Of a DNA stretch of 64,000 nucleotides, positions 40,672 through 48,920 are shown one piece after another. The first letter of the stretch is position 1. Each line of letters begins with the position of its first letter. Origin of the DNA: Rubrivivax sp. GTDB taxonomy: Bacteria > Pseudomonadota > Gammaproteobacteria > Burkholderiales > Burkholderiaceae_C. The stretch covers positions 1-64,000 of the forward strand of contig JADCGQ010000007.1 in the NCBI GenBank assembly GCA_020248945.1, in the 5' to 3' direction. The position numbers and the translations under genes were made by a program. A model generated the notes under the pieces. It made no database searches, had not been told where the DNA came from, and saw nothing but the letters and a program-made list of their open reading frames with translations.

Positions 40672-41067
40672 TCAGCTGTAGGTCGGGATGCCCATGCGGG
40701 CGGCGGCCGCCGCCAGTGCACGGTCGCGCGTGGCCAGCGCGGCGGAGAACTGCGCCGCCATCGTGATGTACGTGGCGTCGTAAGGGGTGAGCTCGTGCTC
40801 CTGGGCCGCGTCGAAGTGGCGCTGCGCCAGCGTGTGCGAAGGGCCGATCACGTCGACGCGCAGGTCGGCGATGCGCCTGAACAGCGCCTCGACGTCGGCG
40901 GCCAGCAGCCGGCCGCGCTTGAGGTTCATGCGCATCGCGCTCGCAATCTCCAGCGGCCAGATGAACGGCGCCGCGAGCTCGTCCTTCAGCACGTTGGCCA
41001 TGCTGGGCGGCTGCTCCTCGTCGGGCATCACCAGCGCCATGGCATACGAGGAGTCGAGGACGATCAA
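40672..41067 (-). CDS. PIN-domain ribonuclease toxin (VapC-like)
   Basis: A 131-residue PIN domain toxin. Acidic active-site residues appear at D5 ([10 protein letters not shown]), in [16 protein letters not shown] and ATRDRAL, so all four positions are kept. VapC-type enzymes cut tRNA or rRNA. The ATG overlaps the antitoxin stop (41064-41067). The gene sits just upstream of alaS in the same direction, so transcription from the toxin-antitoxin promoter may run into alaS. Confidence 0.9.
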   Translation of the reverse strand: MIVLDSSYAMALVMPDEEQPPSMANVLKDELAAPFIWPLEIASAMRMNLKRGRLLAADVEALFRRIADLRVDVIGPSHTLAQRHFDAAQEHELTPYDATYITMAAQFSAALATRDRALAAAAARMGIPTYS

Positions 41068-41333
41068 CGCCGCCCCTCGCGCACCCAGTCCAGGATCTCC
41101 TCCGGCGTGATCGGGCCGCCACGCGCAATCATCTGGCGGCCGATGGCTTGCATGCCCTTGATGGCTTCCAGTCGCTGCTGCACCAGCTCGGGCGTCACCT
41201 TGCCCGGGCCGATGGGCACGATCTTCGCCACCGGCTTGTTGTGCCGCGTGATGATGGTCTCTTCGCCGCGCTCGGCGCGGGCGATGAGCTCCGACAGGTG
41301 TGTCTTCGCCTCGAACAGACCCACGGATTCCAT
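41064..41333 (-). CDS. Phd/YefM-type antitoxin
   Basis: An 89-residue Phd/YefM fold: [20 protein letters not shown] is the DNA-binding N-terminus, followed by [18 protein letters not shown]. The C-terminal tail ([15 protein letters not shown]) would bind the PIN toxin, encoded next with an ATGA overlap. The palindrome at 41348-41362 lies 15 bases ahead of the start and is the likely operator. Confidence 0.9.
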   Translation of the reverse strand: MESVGLFEAKTHLSELIARAERGEETIITRHNKPVAKIVPIGPGKVTPELVQQRLEAIKGMQAIGRQMIARGGPITPEEILDWVREGRR

Positions 41334-41347
41334 GGCTCGCCCCGGGT

Positions 41348-41362
41348 TGGTTGAATCAACCA
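41348..41362. promoter_or_regulatory. palindromic operator of the Phd/PIN pair
   Basis: TGGTTGA-A-TCAACCA, seven-base perfect arms around one base, lies in the 113-base divergent gap between the antitoxin gene and gabD, 15 bases from the antitoxin ATG. Phd-family antitoxins repress their own promoter through such sites. Confidence 0.65.
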
Positions 41363-41446
41363 GATTGTAGGTGCTGAGCTCGGTCGCGCGGCTGCGGCGT
41401 GCCGGCTACAGTGCCGCGCTCCCGCCGCTTTTCGAGGCCCGACACG

Positions 41447-42949
41447 ATGGACACCCCGACCTCCCCTCCCTCCCCTCTGGCCCTGCTCGCCGACCCCGGC
41501 CTGCTGCGCACCGAAGCCCTGATCGGCGGCGAGTGGCTCAGCGCCAACGACAGCAGCGCCCGCTTCGCGGTGACCGACCCCGCCACCGGCGCCGAGCTCG
41601 CACAGGTGGCCAACTGCGGCGCGGTGGAGGCCGCCGCGGCCATCAGCGCCGCCGAGCGCGCCTGGCCGCTGTGGCGCGCGCGCACGGCCAAGGAGCGCCA
41701 TGCGGTGCTGATGCGCTGGTTCCAGCTCATCGTGCAGCACGCCGACGATCTGGCGCGCCTGATGACCGCCGAGCAGGGCAAGCCGCTGGCCGAGGCGCGC
41801 GGCGAGGTGGTCTACGGCGCCAGCTTCATCGAGTGGTTCGCCGAAGAAGGCCGGCGGCTCTATGGCGAGACGATCCCGAGCACCGATGCCAACAAGCGCT
41901 ACCTGGTGCTGAAGCAGCCCATCGGCGTGTGCGCGGCGATCACGCCGTGGAACTTTCCGATCGCGATGATCACGCGCAAGGTGGCGCCGGCGCTGGCGGC
42001 GGGCTGCCCGGTGGTCATCAAGCCGGCCGAGCAAACGCCCCTGTCGGCGCTGGCCCTGGCCGAACTGGCGCAGCGTGCCGGCATGCCCGCCGGCGTGCTG
42101 AACCTGCTGCCGGCCGACGCGGCGCGCTCCATCGACATCGGCCAGGTGCTGTGCACCAGCGATGTCGTGCGCCACCTGTCCTTCACCGGCAGCACCGAGG
42201 TCGGCCGCATCCTGATGCGGCAGTGCGCGGGCACGGTGAAGAAGCTGAGCCTGGAGCTCGGCGGCAACGCACCCTTCATCGTCTTCGACGACGCCGACAT
42301 CGACGCCGCCGTCGAGGGCGCCATCGCCAGCAAGTACCGCAACGCCGGGCAGACCTGCGTCTGCGCCAACCGCCTGTACGTGCAGGCCGGTGTGCACGAC
42401 GTGTTCGTGGAGAAGCTGGCCGCACGCGCGGCGGCGCTGAAGATGGGCAACGGCTTCGAGCCCGGCGTGGCCGTGGGCCCGCTGATCGACGAGGCCGCGA
42501 TGGCCAAGGTGCAGGAGCACGTGGCCGACGCGCTGGCCAAGGGCGCGCGCGTCGTCACCGGCGGCGCGGCGCGGGAGGGCCGCGCGAACTTCTTCACGCC
42601 CACGGTGCTGGCCGGCGTGACGGCCGAGATGCGCTGCGCGAAGGAAGAAACCTTCGGCCCGGTGGCGCCGGTGTTCCGGTTCGAGACCGAGGCCGAGGCC
42701 ATCGAGCTGGCCAACGCCACCGAGTTCGGCCTGGCGAGCTACTTCTACAGCCGCGACATCGGCCGCGTGTTCCGCGTCGCCGAGGCGCTGGAGTACGGCA
42801 TGGTGGGCATCAACACCGGGCTCATCAGCACGGCAGAGGTGCCGTTCGGCGGCGTCAAGCAGAGCGGCCTCGGCCGCGAGGGCGCGCGCCAGGGCATGGA
42901 CGACTACGTCGAGCTGAAGTACCTCTGCCTCGGGGACATCACACGCTGA
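41447..42949 (+). CDS. gabD: succinate-semialdehyde dehydrogenase (NAD(P)+)
   Basis: A 500-residue aldehyde dehydrogenase of the GabD type, oxidising succinate semialdehyde from GABA degradation to succinate. ITPWNFPIAMITRKVAPALA is the cofactor-binding start, LELGGNAPFIVFDDAD holds the catalytic glutamate and GQTCVCANR the nucleophilic cysteine. FGGVKQSGLGREG and the end DDYVELKYLC fit GabD closely. It diverges from the Phd/PIN pair, so the palindrome there might also touch its promoter. No aminotransferase gabT is adjacent. Confidence 0.92.
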   Translation: MDTPTSPPSPLALLADPGLLRTEALIGGEWLSANDSSARFAVTDPATGAELAQVANCGAVEAAAAISAAERAWPLWRARTAKERHAVLMRWFQLIVQHADDLARLMTAEQGKPLAEARGEVVYGASFIEWFAEEGRRLYGETIPSTDANKRYLVLKQPIGVCAAITPWNFPIAMITRKVAPALAAGCPVVIKPAEQTPLSALALAELAQRAGMPAGVLNLLPADAARSIDIGQVLCTSDVVRHLSFTGSTEVGRILMRQCAGTVKKLSLELGGNAPFIVFDDADIDAAVEGAIASKYRNAGQTCVCANRLYVQAGVHDVFVEKLAARAAALKMGNGFEPGVAVGPLIDEAAMAKVQEHVADALAKGARVVTGGAAREGRANFFTPTVLAGVTAEMRCAKEETFGPVAPVFRFETEAEAIELANATEFGLASYFYSRDIGRVFRVAEALEYGMVGINTGLISTAEVPFGGVKQSGLGREGARQGMDDYVELKYLCLGDITR

Positions 42950-42973
42950 AGGTACCGGCGGCGAGCTTCGGCA

Positions 42974-42997
42974 CCTGCACAGCCATCAGGCTGCAGG
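42974..42997. terminator. hairpin between convergent gabD and a secreted-protein gene
   Basis: CCTGC/GCAGG outer arms and AGCC/GGCT inner arms around ATCA, with a two-base bulge, fill the 54-base convergent gap. There is no T-run. A weak bidirectional terminator is the best reading. Confidence 0.4.
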
Positions 42998-43003
42998 AGC
43001 GGC

Positions 43004-43771
43004 TCAGCGCTTGCCCAGAATGTCGGGCATCGCCCGCTGCACACCCTGCTCCACCATGTCGCGCAGCACCTTGATCTTCTGCTCGATCGGCATGAAGTTC
43101 CAGGGATCAGCCTTCGCCTGCGTGTCGGGCGAGCCGTAGGCGAAGGAATCGCGGATGTCGTAAGCGGCCACGATGTCGCCACTCATGGCATCCATCAACT
43201 GCACCTTGATCTGCGTGTAGGGGGCCAGCAAGCCCGTCGACAGTGCACCGGTCGAGGAGTTCCTGATCGTGTACAGCGTGTCGAGGTAGAAGCCGATGCC
43301 GTCGACCTGGCCGCGGCCGATGGTGTCGCCATCGCCTGTCCGGGCACCCATCGCGCCGCGATTGCGCGTGATGATGAGCAGATGGGTCAGCCGGCCCTCC
43401 TCGATCGTCTTGACCATCCATCCCGGCAACTCGGCCTTGGCTGCGCCGGCTGCGATCTTGCGCTGCTCGTCGGTGGACATCGAGGTCGGCGCTCGGTACA
43501 GCAGGATCCGCGCCTCGGGATGTTGTCGCTGCAGTGCGGCCCTGGCTACCCGCAAGGCGATCAGATCGAAGCCGATGTTCTTGAAATCCAGCGTCTCTCG
43601 AGAGGTCGCCTCGATGCGGGTGTCGCGAGGCTTGTCATCGGCAGACGTGATGTCGACGCCATCCCCCAGAAAGGAATAGACGCCGATCGCGCCAATCTTG
43701 GGTTGCGCCAGCACGCCGACCGAGGCCCACGCCATCAGCAGCGCCGCCAGACATTGAACCCACGTCTTCAT
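43004..43771 (-). CDS. secreted protein of unknown function
   Basis: A 255-residue protein with a clear Sec signal peptide (MKTWVQCLAALLMAWASVGVLAQ, cleavage after about residue 22). The mature part has a repeating alpha/beta character: KIGAIGVYSFLGDGV at its start, HLLIITRNRGAMG in the middle and IKVQLMDAMSGDIVAAYDIR later. I do not recognise the family. It may be a periplasmic protein with a curli-biogenesis-like or lipoprotein-like fold, but nothing decides this. It is single, between two convergent or tandem neighbours with no link. Confidence 0.65.
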   Translation of the reverse strand: MKTWVQCLAALLMAWASVGVLAQPKIGAIGVYSFLGDGVDITSADDKPRDTRIEATSRETLDFKNIGFDLIALRVARAALQRQHPEARILLYRAPTSMSTDEQRKIAAGAAKAELPGWMVKTIEEGRLTHLLIITRNRGAMGARTGDGDTIGRGQVDGIGFYLDTLYTIRNSSTGALSTGLLAPYTQIKVQLMDAMSGDIVAAYDIRDSFAYGSPDTQAKADPWNFMPIEQKIKVLRDMVEQGVQRAMPDILGKR

Positions 43772-43865
43772 CGTTCCACCTCCCGTTTGGACTTCACACC
43801 GACCGTGTACACCAACAGCGATCAGCCAGGGCCGAAGTCTCTCATCTCGGCGGTTCGGTGTCAGC

Positions 43866-44684
43866 TCAGGCGCGGTCGGTCCTGGTGCCCTCGCTCAGCG
43901 TGTGCACGTGGCCGGCGTCGTCGTCCGCCGCACGCAGCGCGCGGATCGCCGCACCCGCGCCCTGCATCAACAGGCCCAGGTCGGTGCCCACGGCCATGAA
44001 CTCGAAGCCCATCGCGCGGTAGCGCGTGGCGGCCTCGGCGGTGGCGCCCAGCGTGCCGATGGGCACGCCCCGCGCCTTGGCGCGACGCGCGGCGTCGGTC
44101 ATCGCGGCCATCACCGCCGGGTGCGTGAAGTGGCCGACATGGCCCATCGAGGCCGACAGGTCGGCCGGGCCGATGAAGAGCGCGTCCACGCCGGGCACCG
44201 CCGCGATGGCCTCGAGCTGCGCCAGCGCGTGCGGCGTCTCGAGCTGCACGATCACCGCCAGCCCCTTGTTGGCATGGCGCAGGTAGTCGGGCGTGGTGCC
44301 GAAGCGCGAGGCGCGTGTCGCACCCGCCATGCCTCGCACGCCCTCGGGCGGGTAGCGCGTGGCGGCCACCGCGTGCGCGGCCTCTTCGGCGCTTTGCACG
44401 AACGGGAACATCACCGTCTGCGCGCCGGCATCGAGCACACGCTTCACCACCACGGCCTCGTTCCAGGGCACGCGCACCACCGGCACCATCTTCGTGTTGC
44501 CCACGGCCTGCAGCAGGTGCACCACCTCCATCAGGTCGGCCGGGGCGTGCTCCATGTCGACCACGCCCCAGTCGAAGCCGGCGTGGCCCAGGGCCTCGGC
44601 CACCAGCGGGCTGGCGCTGGAGATCCAGGTGCCGATCGGCGCACGCGCGCCGCGGGCCTTGAGCAGGTGGCGGAAAGGATTCAT
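43866..44684 (-). CDS. HpcH/HpaI family aldolase
   Basis: A 272-residue class II pyruvate aldolase, related to HpaI (4-hydroxy-2-oxoheptanedioate aldolase) and GarL. The active-site histidine region is VVDMEHAPAD, the metal-binding glutamate is in VIVQLETPHAL, and the aspartate is in DALFIGPADLSASMGH. It cleaves a 2-keto-3-deoxy acid to pyruvate and an aldehyde; the natural substrate is unclear. ATG 44684 begins at the first strand region. It is not surrounded by catabolic partners. Confidence 0.88.
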   Translation of the reverse strand: MNPFRHLLKARGARAPIGTWISSASPLVAEALGHAGFDWGVVDMEHAPADLMEVVHLLQAVGNTKMVPVVRVPWNEAVVVKRVLDAGAQTVMFPFVQSAEEAAHAVAATRYPPEGVRGMAGATRASRFGTTPDYLRHANKGLAVIVQLETPHALAQLEAIAAVPGVDALFIGPADLSASMGHVGHFTHPAVMAAMTDAARRAKARGVPIGTLGATAEAATRYRAMGFEFMAVGTDLGLLMQGAGAAIRALRAADDDAGHVHTLSEGTRTDRA

Positions 44685-44745
44685 CGATTCGTCCTGGCGT
44701 GGCGTGTCGGCAAGGCCTGCATTGGGCATCCCGGCGCGGCGGCGA

Positions 44746-45465
44746 TCAACGCGGACTGACCCCGAGCCGCAGCAGCACACGTTCGCGCCACCACATGGCG
44801 GCGATGGCGCAGAAGCCGAGCACGAAGATCAGCGCGCCCCACCACTCGGTGACGTTTTCCACCCGCCCCTTCAGCGGCTCGCCAAAGGCCGCGGCGACGA
44901 GGGCGTTGCCCAGGCCCAGCAGCACCAGCGTGCTGGCCAGCGCCACCATCGCGTGCTCCAGCCAGCGCGGCATGAACAGCCGCCGCACGCGCACCAGCGC
45001 CTGCACGGCGTTGCCGGTGAGCAGCAGGTTCAGGCAGGTGAAGCCGAAATAGACCACGGTGCCGTACTGGCGCAGCCAGCGGGAGATGGGGCCCTCGGTG
45101 CCGAGGAAGCTGCCGTAGACCACCAGCGCGATGCCGGCCACCACGCCCAAGGGCGCGATCCAGGCCACGCCGCGGCCGGCCGCGCCGCACTGCATCAGCC
45201 AGCGCGCCACCGCCACCCACACCAGCGCCTGCAAGGTGGCCGCCGGCAGCATCAGGGCGCGGAACAGGATGTTGGGCAGCTCGTAGCGGGCGGCGCGGCT
45301 GATCGAGGTGCAGCCGTCCCAGAAGGGGTTGCAGGTCGGCACCAGGCCTTGCTGCATCGACAGGCTGGCCGCCAGCACCGTGGCCACCAGCGGCAGCAGG
45401 CCGGCCACCAGGGCCAGCGGCCACAGCGGCAGCGCACCGGGCTCGCGTGTCGGCAAGCCAGTCAT
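44746..45465 (-). CDS. six-helix membrane protein, possibly Frag1/DRAM/Sfk1-like
   Basis: A 239-residue inner-membrane protein with six predicted helices. A periplasmic loop after helix 1 holds two cysteines (TCNPFWDGCTSISRAARYE). This layout recalls the Frag1/DRAM/Sfk1 family, but the resemblance is weak. Function unknown. It shares a direction and near-adjacent spacing with the MipA-like gene upstream (three bases apart), so they are probably one transcript. Confidence 0.65.
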   Translation of the reverse strand: MTGLPTREPGALPLWPLALVAGLLPLVATVLAASLSMQQGLVPTCNPFWDGCTSISRAARYELPNILFRALMLPAATLQALVWVAVARWLMQCGAAGRGVAWIAPLGVVAGIALVVYGSFLGTEGPISRWLRQYGTVVYFGFTCLNLLLTGNAVQALVRVRRLFMPRWLEHAMVALASTLVLLGLGNALVAAAFGEPLKGRVENVTEWWGALIFVLGFCAIAAMWWRERVLLRLGVSPR

Positions 45466-45468
45466 CGC

Positions 45469-46326
45469 TCAGAGCCTGCGCACCACGCCGAGGCTCAGGC
45501 CCCAGCCGTTGCGCTCGCGCACCAGCGGGCTGGCCGCCGAAGGGCCCACCAGGCGCGACACGCTGCTGCCGTAGAACACCGCCCAGCGGCTGCCAAGCTC
45601 GGTGCGACCGCCGAGCGACAGGCCCACATCGCGCAGCCCCGCGCCGGGCGTGTAGGCGGCGTAGCCGCTGTTGGCCGACTGCTCGGGCGTGATGCCGAAG
45701 TAGTTCTGCTGCCAGCGGCTGCCGCCGAAGCCCACCGAGACGCCGGCGCCCACGGTGGTGGCGGGCGAGAGGCGCCAGTCGCGGCCGGCGTTGACTTCGC
45801 CTTGCCAGCCACCGCCGCGGCCCAGTGCGTCGGTGGTCAGCGCACTGCCGGCGCGCCAGCCGCCGTCGAAACGGTAGCCCAGCGACAGGCGCATGCGCAG
45901 CGTGCCGCGCACGTCGCCCAGGCCGCGCAGGTCTTCGCTCGCGCCTTCGTCGCGGCCGCTGTCCCAGCGCAGCCCGAGGCTGGAACGCCAGCGCGCGCTG
46001 CGCACGAGTTCCACCCGCAAGCCGCCCTGGGCCGCGGCGCCCTCGCTGCGCACGGCAAAGGCGCTGCGGCTGGCCAGGCTGACACGGCCCCAGCGCACGG
46101 CGAAGCCGGGCTGCAGATTGACGCCGATGCGCGACGCGCCCGCGAACTCGGGGCCGACGCTGACCACCGCACCGGCTGCGGCGGCCCAGCGGCGTGCCGG
46201 CTCCGCGGCCACGGGCCCGGGCTCAGCGGCCTCGGGCTCGACCGCGCTGGCGGTCTGCGCCGTCGCTTCCGCGGCGGCCAGCAGCGCGGCACCGACCCAC
46301 CCAGGCCTCTTCATCAGGCGCGCCAT
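45469..46326 (-). CDS. MipA/OmpV family outer-membrane protein
   Basis: A 285-residue beta-barrel protein with an N-terminal signal peptide (VGAALLAAAEATAQ). Alternating strands follow, and typical MipA/OmpV segments such as WQQNYFGITPEQSANSGY and AYTPGAGLRDVGLSLG. MipA family members serve as murein-complex scaffolds or porin-like proteins. ATG 46326; another in-frame ATG twelve bases later could also serve. It is three bases downstream of the GGDEF-like gene, and three bases upstream of the membrane protein gene. Confidence 0.8.
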   Translation of the reverse strand: MARLMKRPGWVGAALLAAAEATAQTASAVEPEAAEPGPVAAEPARRWAAAAGAVVSVGPEFAGASRIGVNLQPGFAVRWGRVSLASRSAFAVRSEGAAAQGGLRVELVRSARWRSSLGLRWDSGRDEGASEDLRGLGDVRGTLRMRLSLGYRFDGGWRAGSALTTDALGRGGGWQGEVNAGRDWRLSPATTVGAGVSVGFGGSRWQQNYFGITPEQSANSGYAAYTPGAGLRDVGLSLGGRTELGSRWAVFYGSSVSRLVGPSAASPLVRERNGWGLSLGVVRRL

Positions 46327-46328
46327 GC

Positions 46329-47240
46329 TCAGGCGTTGTCGTTGGCAGCCGGCCCCCCGAGCCGGTGCACGGTGGCACCCAGGCCCTTGGGGCCGACCGT
46401 CACCACCGAGGCCGCCTGCGCCGATGCACGCTGCAACAAGGCTTGCGCGTCCTTGCCATGGTCCGGGTACAGCGCCAGACCGACGTGCGCCACCACGCGG
46501 CAGGGCTGCCCGGCCACCGAGAGCGGCAGCTCCAGCGCCTTCACCAGCTTGGCGGCCACGCGCTCGCCGTCGTTCTTGCTTTCGAGCCGGCCCAGCAGCA
46601 CGCCGAAGGCCTCGGGGGTGATCGAGGCCACTACGTCGCTGGCACGCAGGCCGCCGCGCAGCCGCACCGCCACCTTGCGCCGCAGCACGTTGCCGGCCTC
46701 GGCGCCCAGGCGCTGCGCGGCCCGCGCGAAGCCGTCGACGCGCAGCACCAGCAGCACCATCGGCGCCGGCTCGCGCTCGCGCAGCGCCAGCAGCTGCGTC
46801 ATGTGCTCGAGCAGCTGCGCCTGGTGCGGCAGGCCGGTGGCCAGATCGGTGGCGTAGGCGGTACGCGCCGCCTGCTCGACGCGCTTGCGCCACACCGCCT
46901 GGCGCAGCGCCCGCGCGGTGGCCCGCGCGTCGTCGGCCAGCAGCACGGCCTCGGTGCCGAGGCGCAACAAGGCGGTCTCTTCGGCAACGGCTTCGCCGTC
47001 GGTGTGCACGACGAGCGCGCTGTCATGCGCCATCGACGCCAGCGCCGGGTGGCGGCACAGGTCCGCCAGCGCTGCCGTGTCGGGTGCGCGCCACAGCACG
47101 GCGTCGGCGCTGGCCCCGTGGCGGGGGGTGTCGTAGGCCTCCCAGCCCAGGGCGCACAGCGCGGCCAGCCGCTCGCAGCACCAGGAGGCCGTGCCGTCCG
47201 AGCCGAGCACCTGCAGGGTAAGGGTTTCGCCGTCGACCAT
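46329..47240 (-). CDS. degenerate GGDEF-domain protein
   Basis: A 303-residue protein. The first half resembles a receiver-like fold without a clear phospho-acceptor. From about residue 128 a GGDEF-type domain follows (DLATGLPHQAQLLEHM, VLLVLRVDGFARAAQRLGAE). The signature itself is replaced by SITPEAFGVLL, so no diguanylate cyclase activity is expected. It may bind c-di-GMP or GTP, or act as a structural partner. ATG 47240 is chosen over a TTG six codons upstream. It leads the run to the MipA-like and membrane genes. Confidence 0.75.
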   Translation of the reverse strand: MVDGETLTLQVLGSDGTASWCCERLAALCALGWEAYDTPRHGASADAVLWRAPDTAALADLCRHPALASMAHDSALVVHTDGEAVAEETALLRLGTEAVLLADDARATARALRQAVWRKRVEQAARTAYATDLATGLPHQAQLLEHMTQLLALREREPAPMVLLVLRVDGFARAAQRLGAEAGNVLRRKVAVRLRGGLRASDVVASITPEAFGVLLGRLESKNDGERVAAKLVKALELPLSVAGQPCRVVAHVGLALYPDHGKDAQALLQRASAQAASVVTVGPKGLGATVHRLGGPAANDNA

Positions 47241-47327
47241 CCGGCGATGATGCAGCAAGGCGTCAGCGCACAGACGGCAGGCCCTACAGCGGCCGTACCA
47301 TCATTGCTCCATTGTCAGGAGCACGCC

Positions 47328-47750
47328 ATGCCCTTCATCCGCCGCCTCATCGCCACCACCGTGGCCGCCATCCTGACCCTCTCGACCCTGCCGCTGTACG
47401 CGCAGCCGGCTGCGCAGGGCGACAGCGGACTCATCCGTACCGAGCAGGTGGCTGCAGGCGCTGCACCCGTGGCGGCCGCCGTGCAGGGTGACCACGCGCG
47501 CCTGCTGGCCACGCTGGACCGCGCCGATCTGGCCGAACGCCTGCGCGAGCGCGGCGTCTCGGCCGACGACCTGCGTGTGCGCATCGCCGCGCTCACCGAC
47601 GCCGAGGCCGCCGAGCTGATGGCCCGCATCGACAAGGCCCCGGCCGGCGCCGACATCCTCGGCATCGTCTTCACCGTGTTCATCGTGCTGCTCGTCACCG
47701 ACATCCTCGGCTTCACGAAGGTGTTCCCGTTCACGCGCTCGGTGCGCTGA
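47328..47750 (+). CDS. PA2779-family protein
   Basis: A 140-residue exported protein. It has a signal peptide (IATTVAAILTLSTLPLYAQ) and a helical periplasmic stretch (LLATLDRADLAERLRERGVS). A C-terminal hydrophobic helix follows (IVFTVFIVLLVTDILGFTKVFPF). It matches the PA2779 group of Pseudomonas, uncharacterised. CAGGAG precedes the ATG. It sits seven bases upstream of a PA2778-type peptidase, the same pairing as in Pseudomonas. Confidence 0.85.
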   Translation: MPFIRRLIATTVAAILTLSTLPLYAQPAAQGDSGLIRTEQVAAGAAPVAAAVQGDHARLLATLDRADLAERLRERGVSADDLRVRIAALTDAEAAELMARIDKAPAGADILGIVFTVFIVLLVTDILGFTKVFPFTRSVR

Positions 47751-47757
47751 GGCGCCG

Positions 47758-48759
47758 ATGAACGGCGGGCGTCGCCGACTGCTGACGGCGCTCGGCGGCA
47801 CGGCGACGTTCGGTGCCATCGGCGCACTCGGCGCACTCGGCGGGCTCGGCGGCTGCGCCAGCCTGGCCGATCCGCCGCAGACACAGGCGCTCGACGGCGC
47901 CTGGCCTGCGGGCGTGCCGCCGCAGGTGGAACTGCGCGACGTGCCCTTCGTGCCGCAGACGCCACTGCACTGCGGCCCGGCCACGCTCGCGATGGCGCTC
48001 GGGCATGTCGGCATCGCCGTCGATGTCGATCAACTCGGGCGCCAGGTCTTCCTGCCTGCGCGGGACGGCACGCTGCAGCTCGAGCTGCTCGCGGGCGCGC
48101 GCCGGCATGGCGCGCTGGCCACGCGCGTGCCGGGGCAGCTGAGCGCGCTCGTGCAGGAGCTCGCCGCAGGCCACGCCGTCGTCGTCTTCCTGAACCTCGG
48201 GCTGGCGATGAGCCCGGTGTGGCACTACGCCGTGCTCGTGGGCCACGACCGCGAGGCGCGCGAGTTCACCCTGCGCAGCGGCCCCGTCGAGCGGGATGTG
48301 TTCAGCTGGCGCACCTTCGAGTTCACCTGGGCGCGCGGCGGCCACTGGGCGGCGGTGGTGCTGCCGCCGGGGCGCCTGCCGACCACGGCCGCCGAGGCCG
48401 ATGCGGTCGATGCCGCCGTGGGTTTCGAGCGCGTGGCCGCGGCGGCCGACGCAGCACTTGCCTACACCGCGCTGCTGGCGCGCTGGCCCGGCAACCTGGC
48501 GGCCGTGATGGGCCTGGGCAACAGCCGTCATGCGGCGCACGACCTGCCCGGCGCCGCCGCGGCCTTCGAGACCGCCGCGCTGCGCCACGACAGCGCCGCG
48601 GCCTGGAACAACCTGGCGCGGGTGCACTGGGCGCTGGGTGAGCTCGAGGCCGCCCGCCAGGACGCGCGCCGCGCCCTGAGCCGCGCCGAGGCTGCCGAGC
48701 CGCGCTGGCTGGAGCCGGCCCGCGCGACGCTGGCCGCGGTGAGCGCCGCCCGGCCCTGA
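47758..48759 (+). CDS. PA2778-family C39-like cysteine peptidase lipoprotein with TPR
   Basis: A 333-residue protein. A Gly/Ala-rich signal with lipobox GLGGC (Cys33) suggests a lipoprotein. The peptidase-C39-like domain spans about 60-200 with C72 (PLHCGPATLAMALGH) and H156 (SPVWHYAVLVGHD). The C-terminal third is tetratricopeptide-like (AAAWNNLARVHWALGELEAA). The C39 fold usually trims leader peptides at GG sites, but no bacteriocin gene is near. It is paired with the PA2779-type gene; the substrate is unknown. Confidence 0.85.
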   Translation: MNGGRRRLLTALGGTATFGAIGALGALGGLGGCASLADPPQTQALDGAWPAGVPPQVELRDVPFVPQTPLHCGPATLAMALGHVGIAVDVDQLGRQVFLPARDGTLQLELLAGARRHGALATRVPGQLSALVQELAAGHAVVVFLNLGLAMSPVWHYAVLVGHDREAREFTLRSGPVERDVFSWRTFEFTWARGGHWAAVVLPPGRLPTTAAEADAVDAAVGFERVAAAADAALAYTALLARWPGNLAAVMGLGNSRHAAHDLPGAAAAFETAALRHDSAAAWNNLARVHWALGELEAARQDARRALSRAEAAEPRWLEPARATLAAVSAARP

Positions 48760-48764
48760 AACGA

Positions 48765-48789
48765 CGAAGCCCGCGCGGGGCGGGCTTCG
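48765..48789. terminator. hairpin after the PA2778-type gene
   Basis: CGAAGCCCG/CGGGCTTCG, nine-base-pair stem around CGCGGGG, six bases after the stop. No T-run follows, so its role as terminator is tentative. It lies 12 bases from the end of the tRNA gene on the opposite strand. Confidence 0.5.
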
Positions 48790-48801
48790 TGGCGGCGTTC
48801 G

Positions 48802-48875
48802 TGGAGCGGGTGAGGGGAATCGAACCCCTGTATGAAGCTTGGGAAGCTGCCGTTCTGCCATTGAACTACACCCGC
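48802..48875 (-). tRNA. tRNA-Gly (anticodon CCC)
   Basis: A complete cloverleaf: acceptor GCGGGTG/CACCCGC, D-arm GTTC/GAAC, anticodon loop TTCCCAA with anticodon CCC, T-arm AGGGG-TTCGATT-CCCCT, and an encoded TCCA end (discriminator T plus CCA). The anticodon stem is GCAGC against GCTTC, so positions 28 and 42 form a C-U mismatch. No integrase or att-like duplication is next to it. Confidence 0.95.
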
Positions 48876-48920
48876 CGCGGCGCGCGAGTGTAGCGCCGGA
48901 GACGGCGCGCCGCAGCACGG

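Noticed and set aside
48765..48920. tRNA-Gly as integration site of a mobile element
   Set aside because: No integrase, no duplicated tRNA 3' end and ordinary conserved genes on both sides.
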